NCBI GenBank assembly: GCA_966186595.1
Contig: CBIFWO010000022.1
Coordinates: 1-14,815, forward strand
DNA from: JALRBM01 sp966186595
GTDB lineage: Bacteria; Patescibacteriota; Saccharimonadia; Saccharimonadales; Saccharimonadaceae
Direction: 5' to 3'
Length of the DNA: 14,815 nt
Part shown: positions 8,945 through 14,815 of the stretch, one piece after another
Position numbering within the stretch: position 1 is the stretch's first letter
Layout: every line of letters begins with the position of its first letter
Notes under the pieces: model-generated
Databases searched by the model: none
Told to the model about the DNA's origin: nothing
The model's input: the letters and a program-made list of their open reading frames with translations, nothing else
Made by a program: the position numbers and the translations under genes

Positions 8945-9566
8945 AAAAGCACTCATCCTCACACTACTTGCCCTCATTATTGTTGTTATCGGTATCGGAG
9001 TACTGTTTTACTGGCAATCATTCAAAACGGTAAAGTACACTCTGAGAAGAGGTGACATTTCCGTGACTGTGTTCAAGCAGGTCGGTGACGAACGTAAAAG
9101 CATCGACTCGATTGATAAAGATACCGAACGCCGAGTTCAAAGAGGTAAATACATCATTGTTCCTAACGGGGACATTTACAGTCCCGCGCCGATCGAATTT
9201 GAAGTTAACGATCGAGATATCACTGTCGAGATTAATCCGGATTACTCAAGCTCTTATCGTCGAACGCTTCGTCAGATGGAGCTGCCTGCCATTAACGAGG
9301 CAATCAAATCAACATACTCGAATATTATCGACAATTACACAATCACTGACGGGGAGATTTATAAGGAAGGGCAGTGGTACGCCACGCTGCTTGTCCAAAA
9401 AACCGCGGGCAATGAGGAAGGGGACCTCTACCGTACCGTGCTAAAAAAAGAAAACGATAGATGGGTGGTCAAAGCAAAACCATCGCTCGTTCTCAGCAGC
9501 AGGGATTACCCCGATATTCCAAAAGACATCTTGACGTCGATTAACGCAAAAAGGCCCCTTGATTAG
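8937..9566 (+). CDS. Single-pass membrane protein of unknown function, PEGA-like
   Basis: 209 residues from ATG 8937, overlapping the end of the previous gene by eight bases. This start was chosen over an upstream in-frame one because it yields a clean N-terminal anchor (MNRKALILTLLALIIVVIGI). After the helix (about 5-27) comes a beta-rich region (about 32-102: VKYTLRRGDISVTVFKQVG, then RRVQRGKYIIVPNGD, then ITVEINPDY). It has the same order of strands as the PEGA domain next door but is more diverged. The C-terminal half (INEAIKSTYSNIIDNYTI, then EGQWYATLLVQK, then DRWVVKAKPSLVL) resembles a small alpha/beta exported domain and was not assigned. Size and layout parallel the upstream gene, so the two may be paralogues. 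The gene runs into recF head-on, sharing stop bases. Confidence 0.6.
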   Translation: MNRKALILTLLALIIVVIGIGVLFYWQSFKTVKYTLRRGDISVTVFKQVGDERKSIDSIDKDTERRVQRGKYIIVPNGDIYSPAPIEFEVNDRDITVEINPDYSSSYRRTLRQMELPAINEAIKSTYSNIIDNYTITDGEIYKEGQWYATLLVQKTAGNEEGDLYRTVLKKENDRWVVKAKPSLVLSSRDYPDIPKDILTSINAKRPLD

Positions 9567-10603
9567 CCTTCAAGTTTTACGATAGTACTGCCCTTAATAG
9601 GAATCGCATCAACACTCGTGATCACTATTTGATGATCTGTAAACTCTGTGACGAGATTCTTTTGGCGCACCGCATCCAACTCGCTAAAGACATCGTCTAG
9701 CAAAATGATCGGTCTTCTGCCAGTCCTGGATTCTGTGATATGAACTTCTATAAATTTAAGCGCTAAAATAATGCTCCGCACCTCACCGCGAGAAGCTACG
9801 TCCATCGCTTCGGACCCATTAAAATCAAACAGAATATCATGGCGATGTGGCCCAACTGACGTGTAGCCCAGGACCTTGTCGCGCTCAATGTGGGCGTGAA
9901 GATCGGATAGGAGCTTTTGTTGGCTATTTGCGTGGAGATGCGAATAGCGAATAGAAACTTCATCATCAGCTCCAGATATTGTCGCGTAGGTTTTGTTTAG
10001 TTCTTTCTGGATCTCATCAATCAACCAAATACGCTGCATGATAATATAAGCGCCATATTCACTTAACGACACATTCCAGGCAAACAGCGCATCATCACTC
10101 ACGCCCGGACGCTTCAGCAGGGTATTACGTTGCTTGAGCGCTCGGTCATAGCGTCGGAGCGACAGATTGTATTGTGGATCAATTTGACTGATAAAACGAT
10201 CTACAAATTGGCGACGCCTTGTTGGTGAGCCATTCAAAAGCCGAAGATCATCTGGTTCGAACAGTACAACGGGGTATTTACTGGCGGGTGCGAGCCGATA
10301 ACTTATCTTGCTATCGATACTGAACTGCCTGCGCCCATTCGATCTTTCAGGGTCAAACTTCACTGTGCGTAACTCATCATCTGTCTCTACATCGATTCGA
10401 TACCAACCAGCCTCGTGGCGTAACATATCCTTATCAGACCCCTTAAAAGAAGTGCCCTGAAGAGTGACATATAATGCTTCGATAAGCGACGTTTTTCCGG
10501 CACCATTTGCTCCAGTTATCACCGTGACGCTTGGCGCAACAGGCAGAGTAAAATCATAATGCGTACGAATATGTTGCACGCGAATTTTTTTGACGAATGT
10601 CAT
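9563..10603 (-). CDS. recF: DNA replication/repair protein RecF
   Basis: 346-residue SMC-like ATPase that loads RecA at single-strand gaps via RecO/RecR, cytoplasmic. The start FVKKIRVQHIRTHYDF matches the family pattern. Walker A is GANGAGKT at 31-38. The GPHRHD motif is at 251-256. The ABC-type signature is SRGEVR at 271-276, with Arg-Gly-Glu rather than the more usual Gln-Gly-Gln, and Walker B with D-loop is PIILLDDVFSELD at 298-310. Length is close to the usual 350-370. It follows dnaN with a ten-base gap and no visible Shine-Dalgarno before its ATG, so it probably depends on translational coupling to dnaN. Its TAA overlaps the TAG of the converging gene. Confidence 0.95.
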   Translation of the reverse strand: MTFVKKIRVQHIRTHYDFTLPVAPSVTVITGANGAGKTSLIEALYVTLQGTSFKGSDKDMLRHEAGWYRIDVETDDELRTVKFDPERSNGRRQFSIDSKISYRLAPASKYPVVLFEPDDLRLLNGSPTRRRQFVDRFISQIDPQYNLSLRRYDRALKQRNTLLKRPGVSDDALFAWNVSLSEYGAYIIMQRIWLIDEIQKELNKTYATISGADDEVSIRYSHLHANSQQKLLSDLHAHIERDKVLGYTSVGPHRHDILFDFNGSEAMDVASRGEVRSIILALKFIEVHITESRTGRRPIILLDDVFSELDAVRQKNLVTEFTDHQIVITSVDAIPIKGSTIVKLEG

Positions 10604-10613
10604 GCGAAAAATA

Positions 10614-11714
10614 CTAGCTTTTTAATGGCATGATAATGTGTTTGTAATTTACATCCTCGGACTTAGAAGTCAGGACACAAGGGGAGAGCTTACCACTAAA
10701 ACGGAAAGTAACGACATCACCATCGACAGCGGACAGTGCCTCGCCGAGATATCGTGAATTAAGCGTCACTTGACCGTCTTCGGATACTTCAGCATCTGCA
10801 CTCGAGGTATTTTCACCCAGTTCGGACGCGATCGAATGGATTGACAGTATCTTCTTCTCTTTGTCGGCAGTCAGCGTCACACTTCCACCTGAATCACGAG
10901 CAAACAACCCCGCGATCTTGGTGATGCGCACAAAATCGTCCGTGGCTATCGTAATATTTGTCTCAGAAGTCGCAGGGATAAGCTGACGGTAATCCGGATA
11001 GTTACCGTCGATCAATCGACTCGTGATTTCTGACTCACCAACACGAAAACGCACCTGCGTCTCGTCAAACAGCACCTCGACTTCCGTCACTTCATCAGTC
11101 ATTGTCCGCAGCACTTCCTGAAGGGTAGGGCTGGGGATAATAGACGCCACATCACTTTGGGTTTCCACAAGACGTCTTTCACTAAGGCGATATCCATCAG
11201 TTGCCGCCAGATAGAGATAGCCTTCAAACGAATGCCAGTAAACACCGGTAAGCACTGGGCGAGTGCTATCATTCGAGCTCGTCACAATTGTTTGCGACAC
11301 GGCCTGCTTAAAATCCGCCGCCAAAACACTATACTGAATGGTCGATGACTCATCAATCGTTGGAAGCTCCGGAAACTCATCCGCTACCACGCCGTTAATG
11401 ATTGAGCTGTAATTGCCAGAGGTGATATGCAGGTGATTATCCTTCATTTTTAGATCAACCTGTCCTTTTGGAAGGCTCGACACGAAGTCGCTAATCAGCC
11501 GCGCGGGTACGGTAATTGATCCGGGAGTGACGATCTTAGCACCGATAAGGTGAGTTGAAGCAATCTCTAGATTAGTCGCTGCAATTAAAAGTCGATTCCC
11601 GTCAGTTCGCAGGAGAATATTGCTCAGGATAGGAAGGCCTGCTTTACTACTTGCAACCCGTCCTACATTGCTAAGTGCTTTAGTGAAATTTTCTTGGGTG
11701 ACAGTCAGTTCCAT
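10614..11714 (-). CDS. dnaN: DNA polymerase III beta subunit (sliding clamp)
   Basis: 366 residues, the usual length for the ring-forming clamp that tethers DNA polymerase III. It shows the three-fold clamp layout. Domain 1 opens MELTVTQENFTKALSNVGRV with the conserved LPILSNILL strand, domain 2 contains RPVLTGVYWH and ATDGYRLSER, and domain 3 ends in the characteristic HIIMPLKS tail. The ATG at 11714 has AGAAAGG on the minus strand ending nine bases upstream. Order dnaA-dnaN-recF on one strand is the classical arrangement. The 268-base upstream gap may hold its own weak promoter, but I could not find a convincing one. Confidence 0.96.
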   Translation of the reverse strand: MELTVTQENFTKALSNVGRVASSKAGLPILSNILLRTDGNRLLIAATNLEIASTHLIGAKIVTPGSITVPARLISDFVSSLPKGQVDLKMKDNHLHITSGNYSSIINGVVADEFPELPTIDESSTIQYSVLAADFKQAVSQTIVTSSNDSTRPVLTGVYWHSFEGYLYLAATDGYRLSERRLVETQSDVASIIPSPTLQEVLRTMTDEVTEVEVLFDETQVRFRVGESEITSRLIDGNYPDYRQLIPATSETNITIATDDFVRITKIAGLFARDSGGSVTLTADKEKKILSIHSIASELGENTSSADAEVSEDGQVTLNSRYLGEALSAVDGDVVTFRFSGKLSPCVLTSKSEDVNYKHIIMPLKS

Positions 11715-11982
11715 TATGTATTACCTTTCTTTTAATTCTTATTTGGTTGAAGTATTAGTAGGTGCTGTGGAAAGTGGGTAAAAAGCGTGTTCGCACAGAG
11801 GTGATCCCGCAAAATCAGCTGGGGAAATGGGGGGAAGAAAAGCGTGGAAGAAATAGTGGATGAACAAGCTTTTTACACGTCTGGGCGAATCATTTGTTTG
11901 CTCAAAACATCCTGTTGTGGACAGCAGACGACAGCTTTTCCGCCTGGCAATACGCATGAAATTCACTATCTTTCCACAGGAC
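11715..11982. other. dnaN-dnaA intergenic region with three degenerate DnaA boxes
   Basis: 268 bases without a credible gene; short open frames on both strands lack family resemblance. It contains three near-matches to the DnaA box: 11766-11774 (minus-strand CTTTCCACA, one mismatch to TTWTNCACA), 11916-11924 (minus-strand CTGTCCACA, two mismatches) and 11970-11978 (plus-strand CTTTCCACA, one mismatch, four bases beyond the dnaA stop). The second box lies within a small inverted repeat CTGT-TGTGG-ACAG. A possible dnaN promoter on the minus strand (TTTACC 11782-11777, 16-base spacer, TACTAA 11760-11755) would place a DnaA box in its spacer, but the match is poor. Confidence 0.5.
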
Positions 11983-13344
11983 CTAGGCATAGAGTTTCTC
12001 CCGGATTTCGGCGACTTGCTCGCGGACGAGAAAATCAAGCTTAATGGCTTTTTCAATTTTTTCAACAGAATGAATGGCGGTCGTATGATCTTTTCGCCCT
12101 AGCTCATTGGCAATTCGGGGAAAACTAAGATGGAGCTCGCTCCGTAGAAGATACATAGCAATCTGACGGGGGACAACGATGTGCTTGTCGCGCTTAGAGC
12201 TACAGATTTCCTTTATATCAATTTGGAAATGGCGGGCTGTCTTGTCGATGATCTGCTTTGATGTAACATGCTGTGGTCTTGTGTGGCGCACGTTCCCGAT
12301 GAGTCCTTCGGCGGTCGAAATATCCGGCGCGACACCACGCATTTCGGCGTAGGCGAGCAACTGATTAAGCGCACCCTCGAGTTCACGAACATTCGTTTTG
12401 ATATTATTTGCGAGATATTCGATAGTATCCCGCCCTAGCTCCACGCCAGAGAGTGATGCCTTGGTTTCGACGATGGCACAGCGCGTTTCAAAATCGGGCA
12501 TCTGAATATCGATTGACATGCCCCATTCGAATCGACTGCGAAGACGCTCTGTCAGGGTAGGAATACTTTTTGGCGGTTTGTCGCTGCTGATGATGATTTG
12601 TTTGTTGCTTTGGTGGAGGGCGTTGAAGGTGTGAAAGAATTCTTCCTGGGTTTTTTCCTTGCCAGCAATGAATTGCATATCATCAACAATAAGTACATCG
12701 ACATTGCGATATTTATCAGAGAAACCCTTTTTTTTGAATCGGATACTTTCCAGAAATTCCTTCACGAACGTTTCCGAACTAATATAAAGGATCCTGGCAT
12801 CTGGCTGTTTCTTGGCAATTTCATTTCCTACTGCCTGCATGAGGTGGGTCTTACCTAGCCCAACACCACCATAGAGGAAGAGGGGATTGTATTTTGTTCC
12901 TGGATTTGCGGCAACTGCCTGACAGGCGGTAAATGCAAGATCATTACTCGAACCGACGATAAAGTTAGTGAAAGTGTAGCGAGGATTAAGACCTGACCCG
13001 TCCTGCGAGGTTGACGACTGAGGGCGAGGGGCAATCAATTCTTCTGCTCGGCTTCTTGTCTCTGGAGGTGTCGTTGTTTCTCTCGTCGTTGTCTTCTTGC
13101 CTGTGGTGCGTACAGTGTAGTGAATGTTCTGGGGCGAGACCCCATTTTTCTCGAGGATTGTTCTGATTTGGTCATTGAACTTCACCTCAAATTGACGCTT
13201 GGCAAAGATATTAGGGACGGCAATGGTCACAGTTGAATCGCTCTGCTCGACTAGCTCGGTATTCTTAAACCATGTCGTAAATGCGGCATGTGAGATCGTT
13301 AGTTCGATCTCTCCAAGAACGCTTTGCCACAATCCGTGTTGCAT
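11983..13344 (-). CDS. dnaA: Chromosomal replication initiator DnaA
   Basis: 453-residue initiator that binds DnaA boxes and melts the origin. The start chosen is ATG 13344: AAGG at 13355-13352 sits seven bases upstream and the protein begins MQHGLWQSVLGEIE as DnaA domain I usually does. The longer frame from TTG 13389 starts within the promoter -10. Domain I covers about 1-78 (including FTTWFKNTEL). The short Thr/Ser-rich linker (about 80-120) is domain II. Domain III is AAA+: RYTFTNFIVGSSN, Walker A GGVGLGKT 159-166, Walker B VLIVDD 217-222, arginine-finger region TERLRSRFEWG near 265-275. Domain IV ends with the DNA-binding signature GRKDHTTAIHSVEKI. All parts look intact. Confidence 0.97.
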   Translation of the reverse strand: MQHGLWQSVLGEIELTISHAAFTTWFKNTELVEQSDSTVTIAVPNIFAKRQFEVKFNDQIRTILEKNGVSPQNIHYTVRTTGKKTTTRETTTPPETRSRAEELIAPRPQSSTSQDGSGLNPRYTFTNFIVGSSNDLAFTACQAVAANPGTKYNPLFLYGGVGLGKTHLMQAVGNEIAKKQPDARILYISSETFVKEFLESIRFKKKGFSDKYRNVDVLIVDDMQFIAGKEKTQEEFFHTFNALHQSNKQIIISSDKPPKSIPTLTERLRSRFEWGMSIDIQMPDFETRCAIVETKASLSGVELGRDTIEYLANNIKTNVRELEGALNQLLAYAEMRGVAPDISTAEGLIGNVRHTRPQHVTSKQIIDKTARHFQIDIKEICSSKRDKHIVVPRQIAMYLLRSELHLSFPRIANELGRKDHTTAIHSVEKIEKAIKLDFLVREQVAEIREKLYA

Positions 13345-13388
13345 CGTTAAACCTTTTCCCCTTAATCCCTCGTTGTTCCGTGCTACCA

Positions 13389-13418
13389 ACTATACCACCT
13401 GGCGGGAGTTTTCCACAA
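13389..13418 (-). promoter_or_regulatory. dnaA promoter with DnaA box over the -35
   Basis: Read on the minus strand: -35 TTGTGG (13418-13413), an 18-base spacer, then an extended -10, TGG followed by TATAGT (13394-13389). Transcription would start near 13382, giving a leader of about 38 bases with the AAGG ribosome site. The -35 is almost entirely inside the DnaA box TTTTCCACA at 13409-13417, which suggests that DnaA represses its own synthesis, as known in other bacteria. Confidence 0.6.
13409..13417 (+). promoter_or_regulatory. DnaA box TTTTCCACA
   Basis: Matches the relaxed consensus TTWTNCACA exactly. It overlaps the -35 of the dnaA promoter. Confidence 0.65.
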
Positions 13419-13461
13419 CCATAACTAGGTAGGGAAGCAAGGTGGGCATTTGAGGTGCGAG

Positions 13462-13470
13462 TTCTCCACA
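13462..13470 (+). promoter_or_regulatory. DnaA box TTCTCCACA
   Basis: One mismatch to the TTWTNCACA consensus. It is followed directly by an AT-rich stretch (TATTTAAG). Confidence 0.5.
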
Positions 13471-13493
13471 TATTTAAGCTACCTCTATAAAAC

Positions 13494-13502
13494 TGTGGAT
13501 AA
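13494..13502 (-). promoter_or_regulatory. Perfect DnaA box TTATCCACA
   Basis: Reverse complement of TGTGGATAA; identical to the strongest E. coli box, so it is the likely anchor site for DnaA at this origin. Confidence 0.8.
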
Positions 13503-13514
13503 GCCGAAGGTATA

Positions 13515-13523
13515 TGTGGAAAA
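13515..13523 (-). promoter_or_regulatory. DnaA box TTTTCCACA
   Basis: Reverse complement of TGTGGAAAA, a full match to TTWTNCACA. It lies 21 bases from the perfect box in the same orientation and borders the AT-rich region. Confidence 0.65.
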
Positions 13524-13571
13524 GTATGTATAATAGTCATGAAATGAAGTAACTAAAAATGCAAATTATCC

Positions 13572-13600
13572 TTGAAAAAAGCAGGGGATAGAGGTAGAAT
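13572..13600 (+). promoter_or_regulatory. rpmH promoter
   Basis: TTGAAA (13572-13577), a 17-base spacer and TAGAAT (13595-13600) make a near-consensus sigma70-type promoter. The predicted start of transcription (about 13607) is only about three bases before the rpmH ATG. A second TATAAT (13529-13534) further upstream lacks a -35 and is less convincing. Confidence 0.65.
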
Positions 13601-13609
13601 GGACAAGAT

Positions 13610-13747
13610 ATGCCAAAACGAACTCACCAACCACACACTCGCCATCGTGCCCGCACTCATGGTTTTCGCGCTCGCGTTGCTACCAAGGCTGGCCGTGCCG
13701 TTTTGAAGCGTCGTCGCATCAAAGGTCGCGCTCGTCTTACTGTCTAG
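13610..13747 (+). CDS. rpmH: 50S ribosomal protein L34
   Basis: A 45-residue, very basic protein: MPKRTHQPHTRHRARTHGFR, then ARVATKAGRAVLKRRRIKGR and ARLTV. This is the complete L34 pattern (K-R-T-x-Q-P, then HGFR-x-R, then G-R-x-V-L-x-x-R-R-x-K-G-R). L34 is a late-assembling large-subunit protein. The usual Lys/Ser in the second third are replaced by His/Arg (HTRHRARTHGF). Only a GGA at 13601-13603 could serve as ribosome site, and the predicted transcription start lies beyond it. It is followed by its own terminator and then rnpA, the standard order next to dnaA. Confidence 0.97.
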   Translation: MPKRTHQPHTRHRARTHGFRARVATKAGRAVLKRRRIKGRARLTV

Positions 13748-13766
13748 TAAGATCAACAACGTACGA

Positions 13767-13797
13767 ATACACCCCGCCTGTCGGGGCGTATTTTTTT
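13767..13797 (+). terminator. Intrinsic terminator after rpmH
   Basis: Stem ATAC-a-CCCCG (13767-13776) pairs with CGGGG-c-GTAT (13782-13791) around a five-base CCTGT loop, with a single A/C mismatch. A run of seven T (13791-13797) follows. This is a textbook rho-independent terminator, separating rpmH from rnpA. Confidence 0.9.
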
Positions 13798-13811
13798 CTC
13801 TGTTTCTAAGG

Positions 13812-13817
13812 TATAAT
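13812..13817 (+). promoter_or_regulatory. rnpA promoter -10 (TATAAT)
   Basis: Perfect TATAAT. The -35 position falls in the T-run of the rpmH terminator and has no TTGACA match, so the call rests on the -10. Predicted transcription start about 13824, eight bases before the rnpA ATG, leaving no room for a Shine-Dalgarno. Confidence 0.5.
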
Positions 13818-13831
13818 AAGTCCAAGTTATT

Positions 13832-14179
13832 ATGTTATCGTTTAATCATCGTTTTCACGGACACGGCAGTCTTCGATACGTCTACAAAAATGGCCAGGCG
13901 GTGCGCTCCCACATGATTACAATCAAGTATGTGCAAAATCCCCACCGCACCCACTCACGTTTTTCAGTGGTCGTAAGTAAAAAAGTCCACAAAAGTGCCG
14001 TTGGAAGAAACCGAATTCGTCGTCGACTTTACGAAGTAATTCGTCAGGAGATTCCTAAGATAAAATCCCCACACGATGTCGCTGTAATGGTCTTCTCGAG
14101 TGAAGTCATGACTATGCCCTACGACGAACTCGTTACTATTCTGCAGCAACTCTTTGCAAACGCCGGTCTCTATAAATAA
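13832..14179 (+). CDS. rnpA: Ribonuclease P protein component
   Basis: 115-residue basic protein that assists the catalytic RNA of RNase P in cutting tRNA 5' leaders. The family signature is intact: RFSVVVSKKVHKSAVGRNRIRRRLYEVIR (about residues 43-71), containing the RNR motif and basic helix that contact the RNA. The N-terminal RFHGHGSLRYVYKNGQ matches the usual L-x-x-F-x-x-V-Y-x-x-G pattern. No ribosome site is visible in front of its ATG. It is followed by yidC after 58 bases. Confidence 0.95.
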   Translation: MLSFNHRFHGHGSLRYVYKNGQAVRSHMITIKYVQNPHRTHSRFSVVVSKKVHKSAVGRNRIRRRLYEVIRQEIPKIKSPHDVAVMVFSSEVMTMPYDELVTILQQLFANAGLYK

Positions 14180-14190
14180 ACAGCCAGAGA

Positions 14191-14199
14191 TGATATAAT
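14191..14199 (+). promoter_or_regulatory. Extended -10 promoter for yidC
   Basis: TGA followed by TATAAT is a full extended -10 element; no -35 is evident, which such promoters tolerate. Predicted start about 14206 gives a 32-base leader containing the GGAG ribosome site (14224-14227). Confidence 0.55.
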
Positions 14200-14237
14200 A
14201 AAACAAACATTTAGTACTTTTCTGGAGTGTATCGGAC

Positions 14238-14815
14238 GTGAATATTTTTGATCTTTTGATCGTGCAGCCAATCTTTAACCTGCTGATCGGTCTATATAGT
14301 ATTATCCCTGGCGGTGATTTTGGCATTAGCTTGATCATCTTCACTATTTTAGTGCGATTTGCCCTCTTCCCGCTTGTTAAAAAGCAGCTGCACCAAACCA
14401 AGATGATGCGCAAGCTGCAGCCGGAACTGGTAAAGATTAAAAAACGCGCTAAAGGTAATAAGCAGGTCGAAGGCATGCAGATGCTCGAGCTATACAAGAA
14501 GCACGGCGTTAGCCCATTTCGATCTATCGGGATTTTATTGATTCAGCTCCCTATTTTTATTGCACTCTTTAGTGTGATCCAGATCTTCACAACCCATCGT
14601 GATCAGATCGCTAAATTTACCTACGACTTCATGGAAAATATCGGCCCGATCAAGCATTTGATTGAACACCCTGACCAATTCAACGAGAAATTACTCGGCA
14701 TGGTTGACCTGACGAAGGCGGCTTTTTCAACGAATGGCGTTGATATCTTTTTGATCGTTCTGGCGGTGGTGGCAGCTTATACGCAGTATGTTATGAGCAA
14801 ACAAACCATGCCGCA
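14238..14815 (+). CDS. yidC: Membrane protein insertase YidC/Oxa1 (3' partial)
   Basis: Starts at GTG 14238 with GGAG ten bases upstream; an earlier GTG at 14227 meets a stop after four codons. 192 full codons are visible before the window ends. The protein is the short Oxa1-type, lacking the large periplasmic domain of Gram-negative YidC. Helix 1 carries the conserved groove arginine (IIFTILVRFALFPL, Arg40), followed by the cytoplasmic coiled loop (QTKMMRKLQPELVKIKKRAK, then LYKKHGVSPF) and helix 2 (GILLIQLPIFIALFSVIQIF). A further hydrophobic stretch begins near the end (IFLIVLAVVAAYTQY). YidC inserts and folds membrane proteins with or without SecYEG. Confidence 0.94.
   Translation, partial: MNIFDLLIVQPIFNLLIGLYSIIPGGDFGISLIIFTILVRFALFPLVKKQLHQTKMMRKLQPELVKIKKRAKGNKQVEGMQMLELYKKHGVSPFRSIGILLIQLPIFIALFSVIQIFTTHRDQIAKFTYDFMENIGPIKHLIEHPDQFNEKLLGMVDLTKAAFSTNGVDIFLIVLAVVAAYTQYVMSKQTMP

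Larger units (their letters stand above)
13405..13600. other. Putative chromosomal replication origin (oriC)
   Basis: The dnaA-rpmH gap is the commonest oriC position. It holds four DnaA boxes within 115 bases: two with TTNTCCACA on the plus strand (13409, 13462) and two on the minus strand (13494, 13515). They are followed by a stretch at about 13524-13582 that is roughly 78% A+T by hand count and could be the unwinding element. The inner two boxes start 21 bases apart, two helical turns, and the outer two 53 bases apart, about five turns, so all could lie on one DNA face. Confidence 0.75.

Noticed and set aside
1..9566. Integrative conjugative element
   Set aside because: No relaxase, integrase, coupling ATPase (VirD4), direct repeats or tRNA-type attachment site is visible in the window, so mobility is not supported; such genes could lie further left.
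13345..13389. TTG start extending DnaA by 15 residues
   Set aside because: The extension is not DnaA-like and begins at the promoter -10; ATG 13344 has a well-spaced AAGG.
13529..13534. Second TATAAT as main rpmH promoter
   Set aside because: No -35 hexamer at 16-18 bases upstream and no proper TGn extension; TTGAAA-17-TAGAAT closer to the gene is a better match.
13964..14497. 177-codon open frame on the minus strand
   Set aside because: Antisense to rnpA and yidC, both with strong family signatures.
1..14815. TGA recoded as glycine or tryptophan
   Set aside because: All recognisable genes read through their full domains without any in-frame TGA, and glycine is encoded by ordinary GGN codons.

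Overview
The window looks like a chromosomal replication-origin region from a Patescibacteria/CPR bacterium, most likely a Saccharibacteria (TM7) relative. This is inferred from two things. First, a PrgI protein, a stand-alone TraC/VirB4 N-terminal protein, a VirB4 ATPase, large exported murein hydrolases and PEGA proteins are strung together as in that lineage. Second, they lie beside a classical dnaA-dnaN-recF / rpmH-rnpA-yidC origin block. The taxonomic call is recall-based and was not tested by a search. The genetic code appears standard.

Left two thirds (1-9566, + strand): seven tightly packed genes (gaps of 9-31 bases or short overlaps) that read as one operon beginning left of the window. 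They encode PrgI (5' end cut off), a VirB4/TraC N-terminal-like protein, the VirB4 ATPase, a 1088-residue Cys-rich membrane protein ending in a LAS/M15-type zinc peptidase signature, a secreted protein combining a phage-tail-type lysozyme with an NlpC/P60- or CHAP-like cysteine peptidase, and two small single-pass proteins, at least one with a PEGA domain. Together they look like a type IV secretion machine (cytoplasmic motor, membrane scaffold) carrying three wall-cutting activities. In an epibiotic bacterium this could serve DNA uptake or conjugation, or penetration of a host envelope; the window does not decide which.

Middle (9563-13344, - strand): recF, dnaN and dnaA, read leftwards. recF and the last secretion gene converge and share stop-codon bases. 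The 268-base dnaN-dnaA gap holds three degenerate DnaA boxes.

Origin (about 13345-13609): four DnaA boxes, including one perfect TTATCCACA, and an adjacent AT-rich stretch. A dnaA promoter has its -35 element buried in a DnaA box. Boxes on both sides of dnaA suggest a bipartite oriC.

Right end (13610-14815, + strand): rpmH (L34) with a strong intrinsic terminator, rnpA (RNase P protein) and yidC (membrane insertase, cut by the window edge). Each has its own recognisable -10 element. The rpmH and rnpA promoters sit so close to the start codons that the mRNAs should be leaderless or nearly so. No tRNA, rRNA, CRISPR, insertion sequence or integrase was seen.
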